Positions 33,641 through 45,724 of a stretch of DNA of 64,000 nt are shown here, piece by piece. Below the pieces are notes generated by a model, which did no database searches, had not been told where the DNA came from, and saw nothing but the letters and a program-made list of their open reading frames with translations. Position 1 is the first letter of the stretch. Each line of letters starts with the position of its first letter. This DNA comes from Prinsepia uniflora (Eukaryota > Streptophyta > Magnoliopsida > Rosales > Rosaceae), in contig CM064873.1 of the NCBI GenBank assembly GCA_032719365.1, positions 36,867,742 to 36,931,741 on the forward strand, written 5' to 3'. Made by a program: the position numbers and the translations under genes.

Positions 33641-34722
33641 TTGAAGAGCATTAAAAACCATTAAAAGCTGTGAGTGGACGAAAACAAGTAATTTCACAAA
33701 ACACATTTCATAAAAAGACATTTATGCCCTTCACGTAAAACTATGCATGCATTTAGAAAACCAGTTCATTTCCAATATAATAAAAACGTTTATAAAACCA
33801 AAATCATTTTCTTTCTCAAATCACGGGGCCTTAGCCAAAAACCATAAAATATTGAAATCCGTAAATCCAAATCCAAGTGGGCCACTGCCAAAAACCATAA
33901 ACACAGAAACAACATTTCACAAATCCAATATATCATGTTTACCAAATACCTATCATCAGTATCCCAGATGCCTAGCTTCCTAGACGCTTGACGTCCCAGA
34001 TGTCATACATATCACGGCTAAGCAATGCGTGCTGCCCGAGGTCTCTTCGGGTTCATATCTCTGACATCTCAGATGTCTGACGTCCTAGACATCTCATCAT
34101 AGCAATCCTGCTCCTGAGTCACTATACGGTCTGGTCGCTCAGTGCAATGACCTCTTGCACGCAATGCGTCGTGTCTACTTCGATGTCCCATAAATGGAGT
34201 GAGACCTATCCACATATCCTTATCTCAGGATGGTAAATGGGAAACACCCTTTTTAAAACCATTTCAAAACATCTCAAAATATCTCAAGGGGCCATGCCCG
34301 GAATTCCATAAATCTAGAAATCCAAGTACTCAAATCCAAATCCATTTTAGGGTCCCCAACCCGGAATCACATTCATAAACCACAAATGGGACTCATGCCT
34401 GATATCATAACCAACTGGGCCCCCGGCCAGATAATTTAACTAAAATGGGTCCCAGCCTGATTTCTCATTAAATCAAATGGACTCCAAGTTTGATAGTTTC
34501 CAAACCAAATGAGTCTCATGCCTGAGTTTATCTTTTCAAATCCAAAACCATTTCATCAAACCAACATCGAAATCATAAGCACGTATAACCACAGTATAAA
34601 ACCATAAACCTTGAAATATGTGCAAATACAAAAAACCAAACATCATACTCATCATCATCACAAAACACATATATAAACCATATAAAACAGTTATGCATGT
34701 TTGAAAACAAAAGTCCACTCAC
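33641..34722 (-). other. Putative LTR leader intron with decayed acceptor (LTR G)
   Basis: The minus strand has GTGAGTGGAC at 34722-34713 and GTCCACTCAC at 33679-33670, a 10-base complement. The acceptor region reads CTCTTCAAG where related LTRs have CCTTCAGG, so the 3' site has probably mutated. Confidence 0.35.
34285..34530 (-). repeat. Microhairpin array in LTR G
   Basis: Units of about 35 bp with partly decayed stems: GGGGCCATGCCCGG, GGGTCCCCAACCCGG, GGGACTCATGCC, GGGCCCCCGGCC, GGGTCCCAGCC and GGACTCCAAGTTTGA. Several stems have lost pairing through a change at the right arm. Confidence 0.6.
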
Positions 34723-36019
34723 AGACCGTCCTAGCTGGTGCCTCGATACGCATGCCACACGCCATCCTGAGGCTAATCCACCATTACCGGGACTTCCGAT
34801 CCTATACAAACCATACTCGAAGGTTACTAACACTTCCAATAACCTCTCATTAAATCCCCCTAATTTTCTGAAATTTTTAAACCTTTTAATTTAGAACCTA
34901 AACCTTCGGACACCCCGAACTACCCTGAAACAGTGTCAGATCGACTCGAAACTTGTCCCAAAATACTCGTTACATCGAAAGGTTGAAATTACGTGTTGAC
35001 CGCATCCCCCAGAACTGACCAATGTTCCCCCACACGCCACCCAAAGCGCTGCTCATGAAGCCCACGCACTGATGCACTGTTTATCTTCAACCTTCGATCA
35101 AACCGGTTCAGACCGGTTATCTGCAAATCTGGTTCTCCCTGATTTCCTAGCCATTTTCAGTCCTTTCAATTCCTATAGCCTCGTCCAGTCATCCCCTATC
35201 GATCTATGTGATCAAATTTGTGCAACAAAATCGAGATCATACCTTCCCATTCGAAGAATAAAACCCAGTTTTCCCTCCGTCTAGTTCCTGTGATTTCGGC
35301 CACCTCCAGCCTCGATTCTAAGTCCTATAGCTTCCTTGAAACCTCCAAAACACATTCCAATCAATCAATTCGATCAACCATCATGAAATCACGACGATCG
35401 GTTCAAGTCCTATAACTTTCTTGCAACCTCCCCCGTGCACGACGATCGACACCATTGCCACCATCATCATCGTGTCACTTCGCTCTTCCTTTTTCTTGCA
35501 CACACCAAGCACAGATAATGAGGATTAAAGGGGCTACGTTAGGATTGGGTTGCACAGGGTTGAGAGGGTTCGCGGGTTTTTGGGAGATATGAAGAAATGA
35601 TGGATCGAAGAAGATAAGGACCCATTTAATTGGGGTCTGAACCTATCAGATGGATGACACATGTCACTCATATGGTGGGTCCTTCCAGAAGGTTCCCTAA
35701 TCAATTTCTGCCACGTGTCAGTTTTCTCGGTTTGCATGCAATAGTGCCTTTTCTGTTTTAGACCCATAACTTTACTATCGAACCTCCGATTTCGCCATGT
35801 CGCCTGTCTATGGACTCGTAACGTCCCGATCTATGTTACGGTCATCAATCAAAGTCCATTTGACCATTTGGGTAAAAAAGTCTATTTTTCACCCATTCCC
35901 AAGGGCAAAATCAGCATTTCACACCGTCCGTTCGCGATTCTCCATCTAATCCTCGATTAGACCCGCTAATCCACGATTACTTGCTAATCTATTCTCGAAA
36001 TTTGAGATAGGTCATTACA

Positions 36020-36126
36020 ATTAGATTAGTGAGTAAACGTGGATTAGCGTGGCTAATCATGTAGTAGCGTGGCTAATTGGAGATTAGTCGAGAGATCGCT
36101 GACGGACGGTGTAAAATGACGGCTTT
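36020..36126 (+). mobile_element. LTR H of element K, second segment
   Basis: Continues LTR H after solo LTR G (ATTAGTGAGTAAACGTGG) and stops where LTR I inserted. GCTTT at 36122-36126 is the left copy of that target site and GTTTT at 42492-42496 the right copy, one change apart. Confidence 0.75.
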
Positions 36127-36639
36127 TGACAGGACCCACCCCGATTATCACCTCGATAATCGGGAAGAACCCTGCTTCCGTCTGACACCCGAACACAAAT
36201 GACCAAAATAACCATAATAACTACATCACATACATTGTCAGACCAGGGAAAACGTACGATACAACATACTGTACAATAAGTTAACAGTATCACAGAGCAT
36301 AGTTAACCGTACAAGATAAGAATAAAACCCTACTTTGTGAGCTAACTACACATGCAACGGAAAGACTTTATGCATCTGCCTCAGCCTCTGTGTTAGCCCC
36401 AAAACTCGCACCATGACGTGGAGGGTGTTAAAAACATAAAAGTTTGAATGGACTAAAACTAATAGTTATGGAAAAAAATTTAATGAGAACCAAGGTTCAC
36501 CCTCCTTTTTCAAACACGTATGCATAACTAAGTATCTGAAAACATATATACGAACCATGTGGAAACCGTTATGGAAAACAATCATAAAATCATGTAAAGC
36601 TGAATGTAACATCAACAAATCGAACCTGTTGGATCTATC

Positions 36640-36765
36640 CGAGTCTTTTAACTCAAAAAAACATATATCAGGCCTTCACGGAATATCAACGAGTCTTTAA
36701 ACTCAAAACACAATCGATAGGCCTCAGGGGTTATCACAATAACCGAGTCTTTAAACTCAACATAT
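36640..36765 (-). repeat. Microhairpin array in LTR I
   Basis: Four units of GAGTCTTTAAACTC and variants, the reverse complement of the GAGTTTAAAGACTC units of the plus-strand LTRs. The flanking CAGGCCT and AGGCCTCAGG words are shared with the array at 9453. Confidence 0.72.
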
Positions 36766-37111
36766 CTCAATCTCGAAATACGTAAAAATGCGATAAATCA
36801 CATTGAAAAGCGTGCAATCATGTAAAGTAGGAATATCATAATCATAAGCATAAAATCATATATTGAAACATGAAACGAGTAAGTAAAAACAATTGTTCAT
36901 GCTCGGTTAGAAAACAAAAGTCCACTCACTAAGTCTAAACACGTCAATTGTGTCCTGCACGCTCCCCAGACTCCTGAGGAATGTTTTGGCCTGTCAAATA
37001 TCATAATTTCGGGTCACAAATACTTTAATTGAGCTTACATTAATTTCCCCAATTTTTTGGGATTTTTCAACATAATTAAATTAAAACCCTAAACCTTCGG
37101 ACACTCAAAAC

Positions 37112-37629
37112 TATTGGAGTTCAGCAGCAGGTATATTTCTTGTACTCTTCTTGAATCACACTTCACACACTAGCCTGTAATTGAATTGGTTAGGTTGATC
37201 ACAAGTAGAATAGGGTTTGATCTTGCTGATTTAGGTTTCCGGAATAGATTACTTGATGTGGGAATTTGAGAATTCTGCAATGATGACACACTGCACACAA
37301 AGTGTTTGATAAAATGTCTGAGCAGAGAATTGAATGCTAAACTGTGTTTTCTTTCATTCAATCCGATTGTTCTCTGTTACATTTCTTTCTCTTTTAATCT
37401 CTTTATATATGTGAGCCTTGTACAATTAGTTAGTTAGTTAGTTAGGAAGGCTGTTACAATTCAACAGCTCATCCAATTACAATGAGACACTTGGATCCTA
37501 AGCCTAGAAGCATGTGACAGCTAGCACTCCTCATCCTCCAAGTAATCCACCTTCCCTTAACTGATTTAACTAACTTCACACAGCTCACATTCCACTCTTG
37601 GATCAGTTCACTTAGCTTAGGTTCCAACA
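37112..37629 (-). repeat. 3' LTR of copia element J
   Basis: 518 bp, preceded on the minus strand by the purine tract AGAGGGGAG (37630-37638). It contains a TTAG tandem repeat (near 37425) and a TATATATG box (near 37405) that could be part of the promoter. Confidence 0.95.
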
Positions 37630-40600
37630 CTCCCCTCTAAGCTATGTACTGATCTAACTCCCAACATTCCTCTTAGGTAGACAAACCTACCCTTGGCCAG
37701 TGCCTTAGTAAAAATGTCAGCCAACTGCTCCTCTGTCTTGCAGTAGAATAGCTCCACTTCACCGGCCTGAATTGCTTCTCTAATGAAGTGAAACCGTCTG
37801 TGTATGTGTTTACTCTTCTGATGAAACACAGGGTTTTTAGACATGGCAATTGCTGAAGTGTTGTCACATAGGATAGGAGTAGGTCCTGTCTGTTCTTCAC
37901 CAAAGTCTTCCAACACAAACCTGAGCCACTTAGCTTGTGTGGTGGCCTCACTTGCACTAACATATTCTTCTTCTGCAGTAGACAGTGCAACACTGTTTTG
38001 CTTTACAGAAGCCCATGAGAAAACCCCACTGCCAAAAGAAAAAGCATACCCTGAGGTGCTTTTCATATCGTCCAGACTACCACTCCAATCAGAATCACAG
38101 TATCCAATTAGTGTAGCCTCCTTTCCCTTCACATATTCCAGTCCATAATCCAATGTGCCTTGGATATACCTCAGAACCCTTTTTGCTGTTCCATAGTGCT
38201 TCTTAGAGGGGCCATGCATGTACCTAGATAGCAAACTGGCAGCAAACATGATGTCTGGCCTAGTTGCTGTTAAGTAGAGCAGACTGCCCACAATCTGTCT
38301 ATAAACACCTTCATCTGCAGCCTCTGAACCATCATTTCTGCACAACCTGTCGTTTGTTGCAAGTGGTGTGCTTAGAGGCTTACATCCCTTCATTCCAAAC
38401 CTCTCAAGAAGTGTCTGAGCATACTTCTTCTGATGAATGAACACAGACCTGTCAGTTTGGATTACTCCCATCCCCAGAAAGTGATGTAGTAACCCCAAAT
38501 CAGACATTTCATACTTCATCATCATTTCCCTCTTGAACTCAGCCTTCAATTGATCACAGTTTCCAGTGTAGACTATATCATCTACATAAATTGAGACTAT
38601 TAGCATCCTCTCATTCCCTACTGTCTTCATGTAGAGGGTTGCTTCACTAGGACTCCTTAGGTAGCCACAGCTGCACAAATGTGCATCTATTTCTGCATAC
38701 CAGGCCCTTGGGGCTTGCTTTAGTCCATATAGAGCCTTTCTCAGCCTGTACACCTTCCCAAGTTCCTTTTGAGCTTCAAAACCATCTGGTTGCTCAACAT
38801 ACACTTCCTCATCCAACCTGCCATTAAGAAAGGCAGACTTGACATCAAGCTGATAAAGCCTCCAGTTTTTCTGTGCAGCTAGTGCTAGGAGTGTCCTGAT
38901 AGTATCCAGTCTAGCCACGGGTGCAAAGGTCTCATTGAAGTCTATCCCAGGCTTTTGGGAATAACCTTTTGCAACCAATCTAGCTTTATGTTTCTGAATT
39001 GTTCCATCCAGGTTGAGTTTGACTTTATAGACCCATTTAACTCCAATAACAGGTTTATCTTTAGGCCTGTCAACCAGCTCCCAGGTGGCATTCTTCTCAA
39101 TCATTTCTATTTCTGCTTCCATTGCTTTTCTCCATGTCTTCTCCTTTGCAGCTTCTGCAAAAGTTTCTGGTTCAATGATGGACATGTGACATCTAGCATA
39201 GATGTCACTTATCCTTCTGAGTTTGATAGGAGTAGAACTAGGAGTCCCCTGATCAGTGCTTGTGTCTGTTGTCCCTGCCTGCTGCTGATCTGAATTCTGA
39301 TCATCACCTTCAGATTCCCCAGATTCCATGTCAAAACCTGCTGGTGTAGTCACAGTCACTTCACTGTTTGATTCCCAGTTCCACATCATTGCTTCATTGA
39401 AGATCACACTTCTAGAAACCATCACTTTCTTAGTTTCCATGTTGTAAACCCTGTACCCTTTCTCACAGGTTCCATATCCAACAAATACACACTTGATGGA
39501 GGCCTGATCTAGTTTCTGTCTCAACTGAGTGGGAATGTGTGCATAACACACAGATCCAAACACCCTTAGATGCTTTACACCAGGCTTCCTTCCACTAAAC
39601 ACCTCAAATGGTGTTTTCTCTTCAACTGCTCTTGTTGGACACCTATTTAGAAGGTAAACTGCTGTACTTACAGCTTCACCCCAGAACTCATAGGGCATTT
39701 TCTTGTCGTGGAGCATGGCTTTTGCCATTTCAACTATTGTTCTGTTTTTCCTCTCAGCCACTCCATTCTGCTGAGGGGAATAGGCTACTGTTAGTTGCTT
39801 CTCTATTCCTTCTGCCTCACAGAATTCCACAAACTCAGTAGAAGTGAACTCTCCACCTCTGTCACTCCTCAACTTCTTTATTTTGTAGCCACTTTGTAAT
39901 TCAACCATTGACTTAAACTTCTTGAATACATTAAAGACTCCTGATTTGTATCCCAAGAAATAAGTCCAACACATTCTAGACATATCATCAATAAATGTCA
40001 CAAAGTACCTGTTTCCTGCCATTGTTTCTGTCTGCATAGGGCCACATACATCTGTATGTATTAGTTCCAAGGGACTTGAAGCTCTCCATGACTTCCCTTT
40101 ATCAAAACTCTCTACATGCTGCTTCCCTGCAATGCAGCCTTCACAGGTTTCTTTGTATTCTGACAGCCTAGGTAGACCCCAGACCATTTGTTGTTTCTGC
40201 AGTGTCATCAAACTGGAATAGTTTAGATGACCATACCTTCTATGCCATAGCCAGGCATTTCCTTCAACTGTGGCCTTTCTTGCCACTGTGTTGACACAAT
40301 CCAGGGACAGAGAAAAACATCTGTTCCCTAGCATTGGTACTGTGGCAATCATTTGAGTGAGTCCTTCATCTTCATAGATGTTCACCTTCCTGTTCCCAAA
40401 GGTCAGATGGTACCCGTGTTCCACCATTTGCCCCACACTGAGCAGATTTGCATCAAGTCCAGGAACCAACATTACCTCATGGATCTGCCTCTTGCCACTT
40501 CTTGTGTTTATCTCAAGAGTGCCCTTGCCTGTAGCTTGTACCAATTCTCCTGTCCCCATTTTAACTTTAGCTGTTAGGGATCTGTCAACATTGACCAACA

Positions 40601-41669
40601 ATGACTCATGTGAAGTCATGTGGTTACTGCATGCACTATCAACATACCAGTCACCAACATCTTTTGATACAGAGGCTGAGTTGCATGCATAGAACATCAC
40701 CGTGTCTTTCTCCTCTATAAGTCTAGCTTGATGAACTTCTGGTTTAGTAGTTACCTCAGTCTGCTTCTCAGAACAGTTTCTGGCTAAGTGACCAGACCTG
40801 TTACACTTGAAACATTTCTTCATTTTAAACCAGCAGTGTCCCCAGTGACTTTTGTCACAAATCTTGCACTTAGGAGTACTAGACTCAGCCTTTGCTGCTT
40901 CTGTGTTTTGGTGACTTGGTTTCCCAGAATTGACCCTCCAATTCTTGTAATTCTTTTGATTTTTCTTCCATTTTCCTTGGTGCTCACTTCCCTGCCCTCT
41001 GAAACCCCCAGATTGTGCAGAGAAGGCTTTGTCCACATTAATACTTTCTTCTTCATGCCTTTCTAGTCTTTGATTAAAGGCTCTAATAGAAGCCACTATG
41101 TCTTCTACTACAATATTATCAAGATCTCTTGTTTCTTCAATGATGGAAACAATAGAATCATAGGACTTTGTCAAACTTATGAGTATTTTCTGTGCTAGAC
41201 GTTTTTCAGGGATATCTTCTCCATATGTTTTCATTTGATTTACTACATCATATAGTCTAGACAGATATGAGTTTAAAGATTCATTATCTTTCATTCTTGT
41301 ATACTCAAAATCCCTTCTTAAGGACTGAAGTTTGACAGCCCTTACCTTAGTATCTCCCCTGTACTCTCTCTTCTACAGATCCCAAGCACCCTTTGCTTTG
41401 TCTTCATTTCTGATCTTGGAGAAGATTGTGTCTGCCACAGAGGTTTGAATCAATCCAAGGGCTCGAGCATCTTTAATGAAATCAGTCCTTGTTGGCTGAC
41501 TGATCACAGCACCTTCTTCATTCTTGACTTCACTGAGTCCTATCTCTACATATTCCCAGAGATCCTGAGCCCTCAGAATTGTCCTCATCTTTATGCTCCA
41601 GAATTCGTAGTTGTTCCCATCGAACACAGGAGCCCGTAGCTCCCCTCCAGAAATTCCAGAACCAGCCAT
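37617..41669 (-). pseudogene. Copia gag-pol polyprotein with a single premature stop
   Basis: One reading frame from ATG at 41669 (MAGSGISGGELRAPVFDG) to 37617, broken only by TAG at 41373-41375. In order: gag; CCHC knuckle (CFKCNRSGHLARNC); protease (WYVDSACSNHMTS); integrase zinc region (HRRYGHLNYSSL...CEGC) and core (HTDVCGPM, RSDRGGEFTS, SPQQNGVAERKNRT); reverse transcriptase (LVAKGYSQKPGIDFNETFAP, QLDVKSAFLNG, YVDDIVYTGN); RNase H (YCDSDWSGSLDDMKSTSGY, ADIFTKAL). The order integrase before reverse transcriptase defines copia. The stop falls in gag at a position usually leucine, so it is more likely TTG to TAG than C-to-T. The 1225-codon stretch after it is fully open. Readthrough or complementation cannot be judged from sequence. 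Confidence 0.95.
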
Positions 41670-41720
41670 ATTAGCTTCTTCCACAAGTCGCGTCCCAGCA
41701 ACAAGATCAGAGACCAACCA

Positions 41721-41732
41721 GCTCTGATACCA
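41721..41732 (-). other. Primer-binding site of copia element J
   Basis: The minus strand reads TGGTATCAGAGC directly after the 5' LTR end AATA, complementary to initiator tRNA-Met. Confidence 0.92.
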
Positions 41733-42250
41733 TATTGGAGTTCAGCAGCAGGTATATTTCTTGTACTCTTCTTGAATCACACTTCACACACTAGCCTGTA
41801 ATTGAATTGGTTAGGTTGATCACAAGTAGAATAGGGTTTGATCTTGCTGATTTAGGTTTCCGGAATAGATTACTTGATGTGGGAATTTGAGAATTCTGCA
41901 ATGATGACACACTGCACACAAAGTGTTTGATAAAATGTCTGAGCAGAGAATTGAATGCTAAACTGTGTTTTCTTTCATTCAATCCGATTGTTCTCTGTTA
42001 CATTTCTTTCTCTTTTAATCTCTTTATATATGTGAGCCTTGTACAATTAGTTAGTTAGTTAGTTAGGAAGGCTGTTACAATTCAACAGCTCATCCAATTA
42101 CAATGAGACACTTGGATCCTAAGCCTAGAAGCATGTGACAGCTAGCACTCCTCATCCTCCAAGTAATCCACCTTCCCTTAACTGATTTAACTAACTTCAC
42201 ACAGCTCACATTCCACTCTTGGATCAGTTCACTTAGCTTAGGTTCCAACA
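41733..42250 (-). repeat. 5' LTR of copia element J
   Basis: Same 518 bp as 37112-37629 by visual comparison. The right flank AAAAC matches the left flank of the element. Confidence 0.95.
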
Positions 42251-43873
42251 AAAACTACCATTCACCGTTCTAGATTCATAACTTATTCATCTGAAGTCCG
42301 ATTTCAACGTGCCGCCTGTTTATGAACTTAGGGAATCGAGACCTACGTAATGGTCCTTGAATTACGTGAAAAACACATGTCATATAAAAAGTCAACTTTC
42401 ACCACATTATTCACAAGCGTAATAATGTCATTTTTACATAAAAGTTTCTGAATTTACATTTTTGCCCTTTTCAACTTTCTGGCCCGTTATAGTTTTACCT
42501 CTGAGAATTGGGTAAAAAGATAACTTTTGACCCAGACGATCAGATGGACTTTGACCGATGACCGTAACTTAGATCGGGACATTACGAGTCCGTAGACAGG
42601 CGACACGTCAAAATCGGAGGTTCTACAGGAAAGTTACGGGTCTAGGAAGCCTTACAGCACTATTCACATAAACTTAGACATCGTGATACGTGGCAGGATT
42701 TTATTGGAGAACCTTCTAGAAGGACCCACTAGATGAGTGACAAGTGTCACCCATCTAATAGGTCTAGACCCCAATTAAATGGGTCCTTATTCCCTTCGAT
42801 CGATCATCCTCTCGAGCCTTCCTCCCAAACCCGTGGAAAAAACCCATAACCCGTGTACCCATTTCCACACAACACCCCTAAATCATCATCCTTTGCTATT
42901 GGGTCATGAACGAAAGTTGGAGAGTGAGGGCAGACGATGATAATGGTGGCAGTGCGGTCGACTGTCGTGGACGATGGTGGATGTTCAATGGTTAAACCCG
43001 AACTCTGTTTTTGTGTTAAAAAATGAAAGGACAAATTTTGATGGCTGTTGAACGTTTTGGAGGTTCGGTTGATGCTTCTCAGGTCGAGATGATCGTGGTG
43101 GTGGCCACGGGGGTGCAATGACAGTGGAGGTAAGCCCAAACCTGAAAGCCCTGTTTTAAATTAAAAAATGGTGGGTTTTGTTTCGATGGTTTCTGACGGT
43201 TTTGGTGGTTCGTATGAGGTCCCTGAAGGTGAGACGAACTCGTGGGATGTGGAACCGTGGTCAGAGGTGGCCGGGATCATGAGAACTGGGCGGAATAGAG
43301 TTGGCTTGTTTTTTCTTCGAATTGGAAGGTATGATTCAGACTTGGTTTTCCAATTTTGAACCCATAGATCGATAAGAAATGAGGAGACAGGGCTATAGGA
43401 ATTAACAGGGGTGAAGACGGGTTAGAATTGGCTGAGAAATGGTCTCGCTGATTCGGTCCAGCTGGATAACCAGTGAATCGGTCTGAACTGGGTTGGACTG
43501 GAAGTTAGGGATGACACTGTTCCGGCGAGTGGGTTTCACGTGCAGTGGATTTGGACGGCTCGTGAGGGCGCGTGGGCTTGTATTTCGATGCACAGCCAAC
43601 ATGTGTTTTTATCCTTTCGTTATAACGAACATTTTGGGACTGTTTTCGAGTCGATCAGACACTGTTTCGGGGTAGTTTTGAGTGTCGGAAGGTTTAGGAT
43701 CAATGTTAAATACATTTAAAAACTACAGAAAATTAGGGGGATTTGATGAGAGGTTAATTGAAGTAATTAGTGACCTTCAGGTATGGTTTGGACAGGTTCG
43801 GAAGTTCCGGTGATGGTGATTAGCCTCGGGAAGGCTTATGGCTCACGTATTGAGGTAACAGTTAGGAAGGTCT

Positions 43874-44903
43874 GTGAGTGGACTTTTGTTTTCTAAATAT
43901 GATGCATGCATATCTGTTTTATATATGTGATTTCTATGATTATGATTTTGGTATTTATGATTTTAATATTTGTACATATTTTGAGGAGTATGATTTTATA
44001 CTGTATTTATATGTGCTGCTGTTTTCAATAATGGTTTGATAGAATGGTTTTGGATTTGGTAACATGAAATCGGGCATGAGACCCAATTGAGTTATATTAT
44101 CGAGTCGGGGGCCCAGTTGGTTTACGAAATTGGGCATGACGCCCAATTGTGTTTTCAAAATCTGATTTCGGGTCGGGGACGCATTTATGGATTGGATAAA
44201 TGGATTTTGACGGTTTTAATGGAAATTTGGGGCATGGCCCCTCTGAGATGTTTTGGAAATGATTTTATAAGGATGTTTCCCATTTACCATCCTTAGATAA
44301 AGATATGTGCATGGTCTCTTCTAGATGTCTAGGACATTGGGGAAGTCACGGCACATTGCCTGCGAGGGGTCATTGCACGGAGAGACCGGTCCGTATAGTG
44401 ACTTAGGCGCAGGATTGCTATGATTAGACGTATGAGACGTCTGACATCTGGGTTGTCAGAGATATGGACCTGGAGAGACCTCGGGCAGCACACGTTGCTT
44501 AGACATGAGGTCTGGGACGCTAGGCATCTGGGATGCCGAGGATGGGTATTTGGTAAACATGAATTATTGAATTTATGAAATGGTATTTATGTGTTTATGG
44601 ATTTGGGCAGTGGCCGACATGAACTTGGATTTAGATTTACAGATTTTGGTGTTTTACGGTTTTGGGTTGAGTTCCCACACTTGATTTTGGTTTTATGGTT
44701 TTGGGCTAAGGCCCTAATGATATGAGAAAAAGAAATGACTTTGGTTTTCTAAACGGTTTTTATTATGTTTGAATTAACTGGCTTTGAATGCATGCATTGT
44801 TTTTAAGTGAAGGGCATAAATGTCTTTTTCTGTAAAATGTTTTATGAACATATTTATTTTCGTCCACTCATAGTCTTTTTCTGGTTTTTAAATACCCTTC
44901 AAG
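43874..44903 (+). other. Putative LTR leader intron, acceptor mutated (LTR H)
   Basis: GTGAGTGGAC at 43874 and GTCCACTCAT at 44862. The terminal C-to-T still allows a G-U pair with the donor. The acceptor reads TTCAAGTTGATAG, whereas a related LTR (minus strand at 62671) has TTCAGGTTGATAG. Confidence 0.35.
44060..44250 (+). repeat. Microhairpin array in LTR H
   Basis: Units such as TCGGGCATGAGACCCA, TTGGGCATGACGCCCA and TTGGGGCATGGCCCC, with stems GGGC/GCCC or GGG/CCC around a CATGA-like loop, and further decayed units to about 44710. Confidence 0.58.
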
Positions 44904-45103
44904 TTGATAGCGGATGCGGGCTGTAGCAGAGACCGATACCTCACATTCCTCGGCTGATCCTAGTGCACTCTAGGAGCTAATTGGGCTCAGGATTTTGGAT
45001 TATTACTTGTATGGCCTTCATGTTACCTCGTGTGGCACGTGGGTTAGACAGGAGCATGGCACATCCCGCATTAATCCCAAGGGGATTGGGATGGGTCGTG
45101 TCA

Positions 45104-45724
45104 GTTCGGGGAAAGACTCAGATTGAAACCCCGAGCGGCACGCGTAGTCTTAGGACCGTGACTGTATTGGAAGTCTGGGACATTAGGCATCTAGGATGTC
45201 AGGGTTCGGGTATACGTGCACTATTATGATGGTTATATATATATATATTCTATTATATACGAGTTATATGATTTTACAGTTCAGATATTATTGTCTATGT
45301 TTTGACTCAAATGCATGGATGTTTGAAAACGGAGGGGTAAAACATTATTTACTATCTTATAAATGGTTTTGAACGTTGTTTATTTTTGACCCACTCACAC
45401 TTTCATTGTTTTCTTGACCTCTCCAGGTCGTGACGCCGAGGTAGAGGCAGATCCGAAGGCCGAGGCATAGTTTGTTATCATTGTGCACTTGAAAGCCCGT
45501 TTTGGGTAGGATGAGCACTGTTTTTGTAACCTGACACTTGTGCTCACTTATGGTTATGTATTATCCCTGGTCTCACAATGTAGAACCCACCTTTGTTTAC
45601 GTTTAACTTTTTATTTAAATTCTAAAATCCGTTAAGGGTATTTTCGGCACTCTCTAGGGTTATTGTCAAACGGGAGCATGGTACATCCCTAGGTGGTCCC
45701 AGGGGATTGGAATGGGTCCTGTCA
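45104..45724 (+). mobile_element. Gypsy LTR fragment L, right end only
   Basis: Contains GACCCACTCAC (45388-45398), acceptor CCTCTCCAG (to 45426) and the terminus GGGATTGGAATGGGTCCTGTCA. Its left part is missing because element K's LTR ends exactly at 45103, which suggests K inserted into it. A TA repeat lies at 45236-45250. Confidence 0.75.

Larger units (their letters stand above)
33438..36019 (-). mobile_element. Solo gypsy LTR G, TSD ATTAG
   Basis: On the minus strand it starts TGTAATGACC at 36019 and ends at 33438 with GGGGCATGTCA, 2582 bp. ATTAG occurs at 33433-33437 and 36020-36024. It contains the donor-like GTGAGTGGAC (34722-34713), its complement (33679-33670) and a hairpin array (34285-34530). 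It is inserted 31 bp inside LTR H. ORFs in it are shadows of LTR sequence. Confidence 0.93.
37112..42250 (-). mobile_element. Young Ty1/copia element J, TSD AAAAC
   Basis: Full-length 5139-bp element with two 518-bp LTRs (37112-37629 and 41733-42250) in which I see no difference. AAAAC flanks it at 37107-37111 and 42251-42255. On the minus strand LTRs run TGTTGGAACC...CTCCAATA, and the primer-binding site abuts the 5' LTR. Identical LTRs imply very recent insertion, since LTRs are made identical at integration and then diverge. Coding capacity is complete except for one stop codon. Confidence 0.97.
36127..42491 (-). mobile_element. Gypsy LTR I, internally deleted, split by a copia element
   Basis: The left part, 36127-37111, ends on the minus strand with GATAATCGGGGTGGGTCCTGTCA-type sequence, as in the LTR at 7317. 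The right part, 42256-42491, carries the LTR start, decayed to TATAACGGGCC. The copia element 37112-42250 sits between. Even with copia removed, the LTR is only about 1.2 kb, so more than half of the expected 2.9 kb is deleted. Flanks GCTTT and GTTTT suggest a solo LTR with an aged duplication. Units GAGTCTTTAAACTC at 36640-36765 are its microhairpins on the opposite strand. Confidence 0.75.
42492..45103 (+). mobile_element. LTR H of element K, third segment and end
   Basis: Resumes LTR H after LTR I. It has the palindrome with one mismatch (42733-42756), donor-like GTGAGTGGAC (43874-43883), hairpin-type array (44060-44250), GTCCACTCAT (44862-44871), a former acceptor CCCTTCAAG (to about 44903) and the end GGGATGGGTCGTGTCA. 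Summing the three segments gives about 2.75 kb. LTR H is the 3' LTR of element K. ORFs inside (for example 43168-43359) have no family resemblance and are rejected. Confidence 0.8.

Noticed and set aside
41373..41375. Copia stop as another C-to-T methylation scar
   Set aside because: Alignment with the usual copia gag motif (W-D-x-L-x) places leucine here, so TTG to TAG is more likely than CAG to TAG.
45228..45252. TATA-rich stretch as a promoter
   Set aside because: Plain TA dinucleotide repeat inside an LTR fragment, variable between copies; same for 63203 and 63482.
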